NCBI GenBank assembly: GCA_003553485.1
Contig: PWEJ01000148.1
Location: 1-53,690 of the forward strand
Direction: 5' to 3'
Length of the DNA: 53,690 nt
Source of the DNA: Halanaerobiaceae bacterium
Lineage (GTDB): Bacteria > Bacillota > Halanaerobiia > Halanaerobiales > Halarsenatibacteraceae
Shown: positions 41,183 through 49,544 of the stretch, piece after piece
Layout: the number at the start of each line of letters is the position of its first letter
Numbering within the stretch: the first letter of the stretch is position 1
Program-made: the position numbers and the translations under genes
Notes under the pieces: generated by a model
The model's database searches: none
What the model saw: only the letters and a program-made list of their open reading frames with translations
What the model was told of the DNA's origin: nothing

Positions 41183-42499
41183 TTGCATTTAACAGGCACT
41201 ATGACAGTTAATAAGGATGGTAGACTTGAAATTGGTGGTATTACTGCCACGAAGTTAGTTAATGATTATGGGACCCCTCTGCTGGTTTATGATGAAGAAC
41301 TAATATTAGAGAAAATTGCTGCTTTTCAGGCGGCACTGGCAGAATATCCTGGAGAGAGTCAATTGATTTATGCCAGTAAAGCTTTTCTCTGCCGGGGTCT
41401 GGCTGCTATGTTAAGGAAGGAGGGGCTGGCTTTAGATATTGTCTCGGAAGGTGAATTGGCCAGAGCCCGGGCCGGTAATTTTCCCCCGGAGAAAATGTTT
41501 TTTCATGGCAATAACAAATCCCCGGCTGAAATTAAAAAAGCTATAGAAGAGGGAGCAGGAAGATTTATTGTTGATAATGCCTGTGAGGCCAGACTGCTGG
41601 CTGATATTAGTGAGCAATATGAGCAGGAAGTAGCCTGCCAGCTGAGGGTAACCCCGGGAATTGATGCCAACACCCATGATTATATAAAGACCGGCCAAAA
41701 AACATCTAAATTTGGCGTAGGTATTGCCACAGGTCAAGCAGAGGAGTTAGCCCTCTGGCTGGAGGAACAGGAGCAGTTGAATTTTATGGGGCTCCATTCC
41801 CATATTGGCTCACAAATATATGAGAGTTCCACCTTTAAAGAATTAATCTGGTCTATGGCTCAATTTATGCTGGAATTACGGCAGAAACACGGTCTAAAGA
41901 TTAAAGAAATTAATCTAGGTGGGGGTATTGGAGCTCCCCAGAGAGCAGAAGATTCTCAGGTCAATATTAAGAACCTGGTGACTGAAGTAGGAAGTGAGCT
42001 GGCTGCTACCTGTAAGCGAGCAGATTATCCTCTGCCCAGACTGTTGTTAGAACCTGGCCGTGCTATTGTGGGAGAGGCTGGCACCAGTCTCTATACTATA
42101 GGCTCAGTAAAGAGAGTTAATAACAGCAAAAACTATGTAGCTGTCGATGGTGGAATGACTGACAATATCAGGCCTGCTCTATACGATGCCAACTATGAAG
42201 GATTTTTAGCAAATCGCTGTCAGGCAGATGATGACTTTTTAGCCACTGTCGTGGGAAAATGTTGTGAGTCAGGAGATGTTTTAATTAAAGACCTTGAGTT
42301 GCCAGAGCCTAAGGCCGGTGATATTTTAACCATTCCTGCTTCTGGGGCTTATACCTATTCTATGGCCAGCAATTATAATGGTATTCCCAGACCGGCAGTC
42401 CTGTTAGTAAATTCTGGCCAGGCCGAGGTCTTAATAGAACGGGAAAAAGTCTCTGAGCTTTATCGGTTGGACACCCTGCCGGCGAGATTTCAAGATTAA
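41183..42499 (+). CDS. lysA: Diaminopimelate decarboxylase
   Basis: The 438-residue PLP enzyme converts meso-diaminopimelate to lysine and CO2, the last lysine step. It has the PLP Lys66 (IYASKAFLC), the H-N-K motif HGNNKS, HSHIGSQI, the glycine loop INLGGGIG, EPGRAIVGEAG and the second-subunit CCESGD and GAYTYSMASNYN. The start is TTG, 9 bases after AGGAGG; the next ATG is six codons in. It is followed by a nitroreductase gene 50 bases later. Confidence 0.95.
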   Translation: MHLTGTMTVNKDGRLEIGGITATKLVNDYGTPLLVYDEELILEKIAAFQAALAEYPGESQLIYASKAFLCRGLAAMLRKEGLALDIVSEGELARARAGNFPPEKMFFHGNNKSPAEIKKAIEEGAGRFIVDNACEARLLADISEQYEQEVACQLRVTPGIDANTHDYIKTGQKTSKFGVGIATGQAEELALWLEEQEQLNFMGLHSHIGSQIYESSTFKELIWSMAQFMLELRQKHGLKIKEINLGGGIGAPQRAEDSQVNIKNLVTEVGSELAATCKRADYPLPRLLLEPGRAIVGEAGTSLYTIGSVKRVNNSKNYVAVDGGMTDNIRPALYDANYEGFLANRCQADDDFLATVVGKCCESGDVLIKDLELPEPKAGDILTIPASGAYTYSMASNYNGIPRPAVLLVNSGQAEVLIEREKVSELYRLDTLPARFQD

Positions 42500-42549
42500 G
42501 GGAAGGCTAAATCAGTTGTTGGAAATTAATATTAAAAGGGGGCATTAAA

Positions 42550-43089
42550 ATGTATCTAAAAATGTTGCAAAAAAGAAGAAGCATCAGAAAGTATAAAGAT
42601 GAAGAAGTAAATGGTGAACAGATTCAGGCTTTATTGCAGGCTGCTCTTCTTTCTCCCAGCTCTCGAGGCCAGCGCCCCTGGCAGTTTATCTTAATAGACG
42701 AAAATAATATTTTAGCTGAACTGGCTGATGCCAAAGCTGGTGGTTCTTCTTTTCTAGCTGGAGCTGAGTATGCTGTGGCTATAGCTGCTGATCCAGAGGT
42801 TAGTGATGTCTGGGTGGAAGATTGTTCCATAGCAGCAACTAATATTCAGATGATGGCTGAGGATTTAGGATTAGGTTCCTGCTGGGTACAGATACGGCGG
42901 CGCCAGCGACAGAATGGTGAAGACTCGGAAAGTTATGTAAAAGAAATTTTGGACCTGCCTCAGGATTTGAGAGTGCTGGCAATTATAGCTTTAGGCCACC
43001 CCGATGAAGAGAAGGAAGATCATGAGCTGGATGAGTTGGCCTATGATAAGATTCATTATAATTGCTACGGGCAGGAAATTCCCAATTAA
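42550..43089 (+). CDS. Nitroreductase-family FMN protein
   Basis: The 179-residue protein has the family opening KRRSIRKYKDEEV, the FMN-contact SPSSRGQRPWQF, an AVAIAADPEVS strand and GLGSCWVQIR. LAIIALGHPDEEK ends the fold. Such enzymes use NAD(P)H to reduce quinones, nitro compounds or other small acceptors; the substrate is not known. It is co-oriented with lysA and ends at a strong terminator. Confidence 0.9.
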   Translation: MYLKMLQKRRSIRKYKDEEVNGEQIQALLQAALLSPSSRGQRPWQFILIDENNILAELADAKAGGSSFLAGAEYAVAIAADPEVSDVWVEDCSIAATNIQMMAEDLGLGSCWVQIRRRQRQNGEDSESYVKEILDLPQDLRVLAIIALGHPDEEKEDHELDELAYDKIHYNCYGQEIPN

Positions 43090-43098
43090 AGATAACTA

Positions 43099-43143
43099 AA
43101 ACAGCCCCTCTAAGCCCCTTTAGACCCGGGGGCTGTTTTTATT
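43099..43143 (+). terminator. Terminator after the nitroreductase gene
   Basis: AACAGCCCC (43100-43108) pairs with GGGGCTGTT (43129-43137), followed by a T tract. Confidence 0.88.
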
Positions 43144-43155
43144 AGGAGGAATAAA

Positions 43156-44175
43156 ATGCTAAAAAGAAGTATTCATACCATTGAAAGCCACACCATGGGT
43201 GAACCCACCCGCATAGTTATAGGAGGAGTTGGTCCGATTCCAGGCCTGGGAGCTGCCGGCAAAAAACAATATTTAGCGGAAAACCTTGATGCTCTGCGGA
43301 AATTTGTGATTAATGAACCAAGAGGTCATCGAGATATGTTTGGGGCAATAATTGTGGAACCAGAAATAAGCAGGGCCGACTTAGGGGTAGTATTTATGGA
43401 TGGTGGCGGATATTTGAATATGTGTGGCCATGGTATAATGGGTACTGCTGTAGCTTCTTTAGAAACAGGGATTATAACTAAAGAAGGAGTTAGTTACAAT
43501 AACAACGGGGCAGTCAACTTAGAGCTGGAAACCCCGGCAGGTTTGGTAGGAGCCGAGGTGGAACAGGGAGAAATAGGCTGGGAAAAGGTTACAGTTAGTA
43601 ACGTGCCTTCCTTTGTTCACAGCCGGGATTTAACTTTGACTCTAGCTTCAGGGAAAAAAATATTTTTCGCCATCGCCTTTGGGGGTAGTTTTTTTGCCCT
43701 GGTGGATGTAGTAAAATCAGGCCTAAAATTAAATAAAGAGCTGCTGCCGGATTTGAGCAGAATAGCACTGGAGTTAAGAGAAAAAATAAATCGGAAATTT
43801 ACAATCTGCCATCCCACTCTGGACTACATCACAGAGGTAGACTTAGTGGAATTTTATCAGCCCCTGGGAGAGAATCCCTGCAAATATAAGAACCTGGTGG
43901 TCTTTGGCCAGGGACAGATTGACCGCTCTCCCTGTGGTACCGGCACCAGTGCCAAGATGGCTCTTTTATATGAGCAAGGGGCTTTAGAGGCCGGTGAAAG
44001 GGTGGAGTCGACTAGTATTATCGGCACTAAATTTACTGCTGAGTTTAACGAAGAGCTAACTGTAGATAACTATAGAGCTATAAAACCTAAAATTACCGGC
44101 AGGGCTTATATCACTGGCTTTAATCATTTAGTCTTAAATCCGGCTGACCCACTGCCAGAAGGTTTTGTGATCTGA
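43156..44175 (+). CDS. Proline racemase-family enzyme
   Basis: The 339-residue enzyme has both catalytic cysteines, Cys90 in NMCGHG and Cys260 in DRSPCGTG. It can therefore act as a two-base racemase or epimerase (proline or 4-hydroxyproline) and not as a dehydratase, which lacks one Cys. It has HTMGEPTRI, EPRGHRDMFGAI, and a C-terminal ITGFNHLVLNPADPLPEGF. A WYL-type regulator follows and may control it. Proline racemase would fit Stickland-type fermentation. No proline reductase gene is visible. Confidence 0.9.
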   Translation: MLKRSIHTIESHTMGEPTRIVIGGVGPIPGLGAAGKKQYLAENLDALRKFVINEPRGHRDMFGAIIVEPEISRADLGVVFMDGGGYLNMCGHGIMGTAVASLETGIITKEGVSYNNNGAVNLELETPAGLVGAEVEQGEIGWEKVTVSNVPSFVHSRDLTLTLASGKKIFFAIAFGGSFFALVDVVKSGLKLNKELLPDLSRIALELREKINRKFTICHPTLDYITEVDLVEFYQPLGENPCKYKNLVVFGQGQIDRSPCGTGTSAKMALLYEQGALEAGERVESTSIIGTKFTAEFNEELTVDNYRAIKPKITGRAYITGFNHLVLNPADPLPEGFVI

Positions 44176-44197
44176 TTTATATAAGATAGTGGATTAC

Positions 44198-44252
44198 TAG
44201 TTAAAATATTTGCGTGGACTATTAGTTAAAATATTTGCTGCTATATTTTAAC
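44198..44252 (+). promoter_or_regulatory. Repeat cluster before the WYL regulator, likely operator
   Basis: TAGTTAAAATATTTGC occurs at 44198-44213 and again at 44223-44238, 25 bp apart. The second copy also forms a 10-bp inverted repeat, GTTAAAATAT (44225-44234) with ATATTTTAAC (44243-44252). Three half-sites make an autoregulatory operator plausible. Confidence 0.6.
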
Positions 44253-44291
44253 GGCAAAAATTTAGATTTTATTTAAGCTGGAGGTTGTAGT

Positions 44292-45263
44292 ATGTCAAAG
44301 GCTAGGACTACGAGACTCCTGGGTATTTTAATTAAATTATTGGAGCGAGATAAAATTCAAGGAAGGGAACTGGAGAAAGCCTTCGGGGTATCTTCCAGGA
44401 CTATTGTTAGAGATATCAGGCGTTTAAACGAGCTAGGACTGCCAGTCTCTTCTCAACCTGGCAGAGAGGGCGGCTATTATCTCAATGATAGTGCCCATCA
44501 TTCCCTGCAATATCTCTCCATAGATGACCTCTTAGAGATAAAGAGTAAGATAGCAGGGAGAGATAAAGCCCAGGAGCAGGATATTGATACTGCTCTAGCC
44601 CATTTATATGAGGCTTTACCTGCTCCCCAGGGGCAGAATTTACTGGCGGAAGTAGAATTTTCGATATCACCCTCGGGTTTAGAGCGGAGCTTACTGGAAA
44701 AGCTGCAGTGGTTTTATCATTGCAAAGAGAGGGCAAGATTGGTCAAGATTATTTTAGGAGAAAAAGCCAGCCATAAATCAGTCAAAAAAGTATATCCTCT
44801 GGAGATATACTATTATCGACGAGATTGGTTATTATACTGTTTTTTGCCGGAGAAACAGAACTATTCTCACTATCATTTTAGCTCTATTTTATCCTATAAA
44901 CAGCTGGCTCAGGAGATGAATAATCTGGCTAAAAAAGTAAGGGAAGATGATTTCAGGCAGTATTTAAGGCGGAAGGGTATTGATGATTTAACAAAATTGG
45001 TGCTGGAGATTGAGGGGGCACCTCAATATTTAGCTGAACTAAAAGAGAAAGAACTATTTTACCAGGCTGAATACAAAGACAAACTCCAGCCAGGAGAAAA
45101 TAATACTAAGAACAGGTTAATTTTAAAGACCGAACAGCAGGATACAGAAGAATTGCTGCAAATATTTTTGAGTTTTGGCAGCAAACTAAAAATAATTTCT
45201 CCAGATTGGTTGAGTAGCTTGCTGCTACAGGAAGTACAGGAGATTAAAGAACAATATGAATGA
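44292..45263 (+). CDS. YafY-type regulator with HTH and WYL domains
   Basis: The 323-residue protein has an N-terminal winged HTH (TRLLGILIKLLERDKIQGRE, SSRTIVRDIRRLNELGLPV) and a ligand-sensing WYL domain around residues 145-215 (VYPLEIYYYRRDWLLYCFL). A long C-terminal helical WCX-like region follows. Such proteins are one-component repressors or activators. It sits next to a repeat-rich operator region and between the proline racemase and phosphate butyryltransferase genes. The ligand is unknown. Confidence 0.9.
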   Translation: MSKARTTRLLGILIKLLERDKIQGRELEKAFGVSSRTIVRDIRRLNELGLPVSSQPGREGGYYLNDSAHHSLQYLSIDDLLEIKSKIAGRDKAQEQDIDTALAHLYEALPAPQGQNLLAEVEFSISPSGLERSLLEKLQWFYHCKERARLVKIILGEKASHKSVKKVYPLEIYYYRRDWLLYCFLPEKQNYSHYHFSSILSYKQLAQEMNNLAKKVREDDFRQYLRRKGIDDLTKLVLEIEGAPQYLAELKEKELFYQAEYKDKLQPGENNTKNRLILKTEQQDTEELLQIFLSFGSKLKIISPDWLSSLLLQEVQEIKEQYE

Positions 45264-45343
45264 CATTTAAAATTAACAAGTTAAAGTAAATATTTTGCTG
45301 ATGTCAAAAATTTTTAAAAGAAGACTTAGAGGGGGTAATATTA

Positions 45344-46237
45344 ATGGAGAGTATGGAAGGCCTAATAAAGACTGCCAGTCAAGGAGAGGCGGCCTCTTTG
45401 GTTGTAGCTGGAGCAGGTGGCAGGGAAGTATTGAAATCAGTCAAATTAGCGCAGGAAAAGGGAATGATTAAGCCCTTACTGATAGGAGACTCCCAGAAGA
45501 TTAGACAGTTAGCCCGGGATCTGGCTTTAAATATTTCACCAGGTCAGATAGTGGCGGCCAAAGATGACCGGGAGATTAGTGAAATAGCAGTGGAAAGACT
45601 TTTAGCTGACCAGGATATTTTGATGAAGGGATTGGTGCAAACAGCAAGCTTAATGAAGGCCGTTCTAGCGGCTAAGGACAAGTTGCTGACTAGAGAATTG
45701 ATAAGCCATTTGGTTTTAGCTGAGGTGCCGGCAGTGGACAGGCTAATTTTCATCAGTGATGGCGGGGTGAATATTAGCCCGGGTACGCAGGAAAAACTGG
45801 CTATTATCCAGAATGCCGTTGACGCTGCCCGACAGTTGGGCTGGGAAGAGCCCCGGGTTGCTCTGCTGGCAGCAGTGGAGAAAATAAAAAAAGCTATGCC
45901 AGCCACTGAAGAGGCGGCTCTCCTGGCTAAAATGGCAGAGCGAGGAGAAATAAGCGGAGCCAAAGTGGATGGCCCTTTTGGTCTTGATAATGCTCTTTTC
46001 TCTGAGGCAGCTGCCATTAAAGGTTTGTCAGGTGAAGTTGCCGGTCAGGCCGATATTTTGATTACTCCAGATATAGAATCTGGCAATCTATTGGGGAAGA
46101 GCGTTGTTTATCTGGCAGGAGGTCGTTTTGCTGCCTTTATCGGCGGGACGACAAAACCTGTTATTGTAACCTCCAGGGCAGATAAATCTGATACCAGATT
46201 GGCCTCTTTAGCTGTGGCAGCAATAATGGCTGATTAG
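45344..46237 (+). CDS. ptb: Phosphate butyryltransferase
   Basis: The 297-residue enzyme exchanges CoA and phosphate on butyryl-CoA (or branched/acetyl-CoA). It has AGAGGREVLKSVK, a KGLVQTASLMKAV block, FISDGGVNISP and GPFGLDNALFSEAAA, ending with VTSRADKSDTRLASLAVA. Length fits Ptb rather than longer Pta. Butyrate kinase is not in the window, so the pair is split or the enzyme serves branched acids made from amino acids. A GAGGGGG site precedes the ATG. Confidence 0.92.
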   Translation: MESMEGLIKTASQGEAASLVVAGAGGREVLKSVKLAQEKGMIKPLLIGDSQKIRQLARDLALNISPGQIVAAKDDREISEIAVERLLADQDILMKGLVQTASLMKAVLAAKDKLLTRELISHLVLAEVPAVDRLIFISDGGVNISPGTQEKLAIIQNAVDAARQLGWEEPRVALLAAVEKIKKAMPATEEAALLAKMAERGEISGAKVDGPFGLDNALFSEAAAIKGLSGEVAGQADILITPDIESGNLLGKSVVYLAGGRFAAFIGGTTKPVIVTSRADKSDTRLASLAVAAIMAD

Positions 46238-46548
46238 AATTTAGCCCTAGGTTGGCAATTAAAGCAGTAGTAGGTGGTAAATCTTGAAAAATTTAATTGT
46301 AGTTTAGGCTTACCAAACTAAGATTATAAAAAATCAAAAAATTAAAAATGTTTGCAGGAAACTTCGCTTCGACCAATAAGTATATTAATACTATATTTAA
46401 AAGTAAAAATATTATGTAATTAAATATAAAAAACCACAATAACGAATAAATAACAAAAAAGATTTTTCTGATTTATAATATAACTGAATGAAATCTTTAA
46501 TAAAGCTTTAATTTGTAATTTAATTTTGTTGAGTTAGGGGGAAATACA
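46238..46548. other. AT-rich intergenic stretch without a gene
   Basis: The 311 bases hold no credible ORF or structured RNA. A weak stem (TAGTTT...AAACTA, near 46302-46321) could end ptb. A -10-like TATAAT (46474-46479) with no clear -35 may serve the SUMF1-like gene. Confidence 0.5.
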
Positions 46549-47610
46549 GTGGACAGGTTTACCCGATTGTTTGGTTTTAGTTTGATTTTTCTTTTAATTG
46601 TCAGTGTGAGTGGCATTATAGGAGTTGATCCTGGATTTACTGCTGCTCCTGATTACCAGGAAAATTTCAGAGAGAAAATTGGTGGACAGAGTTCTTTTTC
46701 AGTGGATCATTTGGAGATCAATATGCGCTTGGCTCCTGCAGCAGAATTCCCTATCTGGACAAGTGATGGAGATACCAGTATTGTCAATAATCCCTTCTGG
46801 ATAGCTGAAACTCAGGTAACCTATGAGCTCTGGTATGAAGTACGAAATTGGGCTGAAGATAAAGGTTATATCTTTGCCAATTTTGGTTGTGAAGGGACCA
46901 ACCTGGGAAGAGGGTCCTGGTCTCAGGGTTTTGAAAAAGCGGGTATTACTCCTACGGAAAGAAAAAAGGAGCCGGTAACCATGGTGGATTGGAGTGACTG
47001 CATTGTCTGGTGTAATGCTCTCTCAGAATTTTTGGATTTGACTCCAGTTTATAGTTATCAGGGTTCGGCAATTAGAGACTCAACTCAATTTGTTGTGTTT
47101 GGAGGGGATGAATCTTTGCTCTTTGATGTTGATGAAATAAAAAAGCTTAAGACAGATGGTATTCGTCTCCCCACAAGGAACGAGTGGGAACTGGCGGCCC
47201 GCTATCAGGGAGATGACAGCTCACATGATGCTATTTTTCTAGATGGTTTTTATTGGACACCTGGTGGCTATGCCAGTGGAGGAATTGGCCCGATATACCC
47301 CTGGGATGAAGAGGCCCGAGCCCAGCTCTCAGAAATAGCCTGGTATAATCAGAATAGCGATGTTGACGGTGACGGGATGCGCACCCAGGCAGTCGGTTTA
47401 AAAGAACCCAACATCCTTGGCCTTTATGATATGAGTGGTAATGTCTGGGAGTGGTGCTATACTGCAGCCGGACCGGACGGTAGCCATCGAGCAATCAAAG
47501 GAGGCCACTGGTATGGTGACGAAAGAGTGCTGAGAGTGGGATTTAACAGCAGCCATCCTCCAGATATTGGTCTGCCCAGAATTGGATTTCGTATTGTTCG
47601 GTCTTGGTAG
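46549..47610 (+). CDS. Exported SUMF1/FGE-fold protein without catalytic cysteines
   Basis: The 353-residue protein has an N-terminal signal or anchor (about 8-30) and a formylglycine-generating-enzyme (C-type-lectin-like) fold. FWIAETQVTYELWYEVRNWA, EPVTMVDWSDCIVWCNAL, DGIRLPTRNEWELAAR, GLYDMSGNVWEWC and GFRIVR are present. The C-terminal position that holds the catalytic Cys pair in true FGE reads GGHWYGDERVLRVGFNSSH, with no Cys, so oxidase activity is unlikely. The start is GTG after AGGGGG. It leads a group of three exported-protein genes. Confidence 0.88.
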   Translation: MDRFTRLFGFSLIFLLIVSVSGIIGVDPGFTAAPDYQENFREKIGGQSSFSVDHLEINMRLAPAAEFPIWTSDGDTSIVNNPFWIAETQVTYELWYEVRNWAEDKGYIFANFGCEGTNLGRGSWSQGFEKAGITPTERKKEPVTMVDWSDCIVWCNALSEFLDLTPVYSYQGSAIRDSTQFVVFGGDESLLFDVDEIKKLKTDGIRLPTRNEWELAARYQGDDSSHDAIFLDGFYWTPGGYASGGIGPIYPWDEEARAQLSEIAWYNQNSDVDGDGMRTQAVGLKEPNILGLYDMSGNVWEWCYTAAGPDGSHRAIKGGHWYGDERVLRVGFNSSHPPDIGLPRIGFRIVRSW

Positions 47611-47647
47611 AGATTTTTCTTAAAATAAAATGGTATGAGGTGAAGAC

Positions 47648-48718
47648 ATGAAACTTACAAGAGTGTTACCATCCTGTTTTATGTTGACGATATTAATCTT
47701 GAGTCTTACTATGGTATCTTTATTTATTGTTCTTCAGCCTGCAGAAGCGGCTGAGCCCTGGATGGCTCTGCACTTTGAGCCAGGACAGAGTTTTACTTTT
47801 GAAATTTCAAGGATCGACAAAGATGTCAAAACTGCGGGTATGACTACTTTATGGGTGCAGGAGAAAGGAAATGGCTTGCTGGAGCTTATTTTGCAGGGAG
47901 AGTTTGAGGGGCAGGAGTTTGCGATTTCAGCCAGCGGTCCTCAAGACAGCCCTGAAGAGCTTTTTGTCAATTTTGCTGCTCCCTTATTTCATGAACTGCC
48001 TCCTGGGGCTCAGGAAGTTATGACCCATGCCTTTCTACTTCCCTGGTTTGATATGCCTCTCTACAGAGAAGAACTCTATCTGGGTTGGGAGTCAGAACCT
48101 GTTGAATTTGCTGATGCTGTCGATTTCAGAGTCTCTGAAATGCAGAGCTATGCCGGTCTGGAAGGTTACCTGATTGAACTTGACGGTGTTATGGCCGAAG
48201 ATGAAAAAATGAATATCTGTGTCAATCCCTCATTGCCGCTGCCTCTAATGGTTGAAGTCAGTGGTTTTTCTGATATGTATGAGCATGAAGGGTCTCTCTT
48301 TAAGGTAGAGTTGCTGGCCTACCAGGATGATTCAACCGTTCCGGAGGCCATTGCTGCTGAGATTCAGGTGCCGGATGAAATTTTAGAAGAAGTGGTAGAA
48401 TTCTTCCAGGAAAAAGGTTTTAAGATTGGAGAAAGAACAAGTAAGGCATTTGGCATGATGGGAGCAAGTGCTGGATTTGGTATAGAAGTAGAAGGAGATG
48501 AGGTAGAGCTTTATTATTTTGATCCTGAGCTAACTGATGCTGAAACTTTAGAATATCTAAAAGAAGCCCGTGCCAGCGGTGAATTCTGGTTTGCCGATAT
48601 GGGAATGGGAATTCCAGTTGAGGTTAATGAATATATTTTAATGACAGGATTAGAATTTGGTGAAATTTATGAGCATCCAGCTCGTACTGAAATAATTGAA
48701 GCATTTATGCAGTTTTAA
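47648..48718 (+). CDS. Exported acidic protein, unknown
   Basis: I do not recognise the family. The 356-residue protein has a signal peptide (hydrophobic 10-32, cleaved near AEA-A). Its mature part is acidic and beta-rich in the first two thirds (MALHFEPGQSFTFEISRID) and helical in the last. No catalytic motif is visible. GAGGTGA precedes the ATG; it starts 38 bases after the SUMF1-like gene and so is probably co-transcribed. Confidence 0.75.
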   Translation: MKLTRVLPSCFMLTILILSLTMVSLFIVLQPAEAAEPWMALHFEPGQSFTFEISRIDKDVKTAGMTTLWVQEKGNGLLELILQGEFEGQEFAISASGPQDSPEELFVNFAAPLFHELPPGAQEVMTHAFLLPWFDMPLYREELYLGWESEPVEFADAVDFRVSEMQSYAGLEGYLIELDGVMAEDEKMNICVNPSLPLPLMVEVSGFSDMYEHEGSLFKVELLAYQDDSTVPEAIAAEIQVPDEILEEVVEFFQEKGFKIGERTSKAFGMMGASAGFGIEVEGDEVELYYFDPELTDAETLEYLKEARASGEFWFADMGMGIPVEVNEYILMTGLEFGEIYEHPARTEIIEAFMQF

Positions 48719-48797
48719 TTTATTAAAAGATAAGCTCAAAAAACAGGGAAAGAGAAAAGGCCTTATATTTTTAAAGAGGCTTTTCGCTGATAATTAT

Positions 48798-49442
48798 TTA
48801 TACCTCGGACTCTTGCTGCTGGGGTTCGACGGTAATGAACATTTGAGAAAAGAAGGGCAGATTATTTTCCCAGATGCTTAAAAACCTATCGGTAGAAAGG
48901 GTTAGATTTCCTGGTTTTTGCCGCAAAGGCAAAGAAGGACCAGTTTCTGGATCGTAAAAGTAAATTTCATCATTTATATTATTATAGCCCACGGCAACCA
49001 TATAATGCTGCCATTTTAGTCCATCGCCGACCATAACTATTATTGGCCTGCCCTGCGATAAATAATATTTTAAAGTGTCTATATCTCCAGTTCGAGCTGT
49101 GGCGGTTAGATCATTAGCCCGCAAATGATTAATAACCCGATGAGGAGGAACGCCGATATCAAAGGGCAGTGGATAGGACATTTCTTCATAATTTTCTGAG
49201 CCCAGAGCCAGCTGATTATAATAACGCTGGACAAAAGCGGTGGCATAACCTGCACATTGATTATAGCCCTGAAGATAATAGCCATCTGTTATTGCTGGTG
49301 AATAGTAATCCGGGAATACCAGGGCCTCTCTAGACTGGTATTCTAGGGGAAATATATCTGTTGTTGGGAAATAGGGGGTTAATAAAGAGCTAACAAAGAG
49401 AAAAACAGCTATTAGTTGTACTACTGGTATATATTTTAGCAT
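48798..49442 (-). CDS. Exported C39-like cysteine peptidase domain protein
   Basis: The 214-residue protein has a signal anchor (about 5-22) and a papain-like C39 fold. The candidate catalytic residues are Cys63 in YNQCAGYATAF, His146 in KWQHYMVAVGYN and Asp164 in FYDPETG, with Gln58 as oxyanion residue. ATG at 49442 is preferred over GTG 9 bases earlier because GGAG then lies 8 bases upstream. It converges on the preceding gene. No secretion ABC domain is attached, so it is a free peptidase or non-enzymatic adaptor. Confidence 0.82.
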   Translation of the reverse strand: MLKYIPVVQLIAVFLFVSSLLTPYFPTTDIFPLEYQSREALVFPDYYSPAITDGYYLQGYNQCAGYATAFVQRYYNQLALGSENYEEMSYPLPFDIGVPPHRVINHLRANDLTATARTGDIDTLKYYLSQGRPIIVMVGDGLKWQHYMVAVGYNNINDEIYFYDPETGPSLPLRQKPGNLTLSTDRFLSIWENNLPFFSQMFITVEPQQQESEV

Positions 49443-49544
49443 TTTTTTCACTCCGAAGGCCTATTATTTCACAAATTTATCACATCTTGCCTAATTTATT
49501 ATAACTTATAGCCCAGAAAATAGCAATAGGCAGCTAATGATAAT

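Noticed and set aside
45544-46017. 157-residue minus-strand ORF opposite ptb
   Set aside because: Ala/Ser-rich shadow of a clearly recognised enzyme with no ribosome site.
46549-47610. Formylglycine-generating enzyme
   Set aside because: The catalytic cysteine pair is missing and no sulfatase is nearby.
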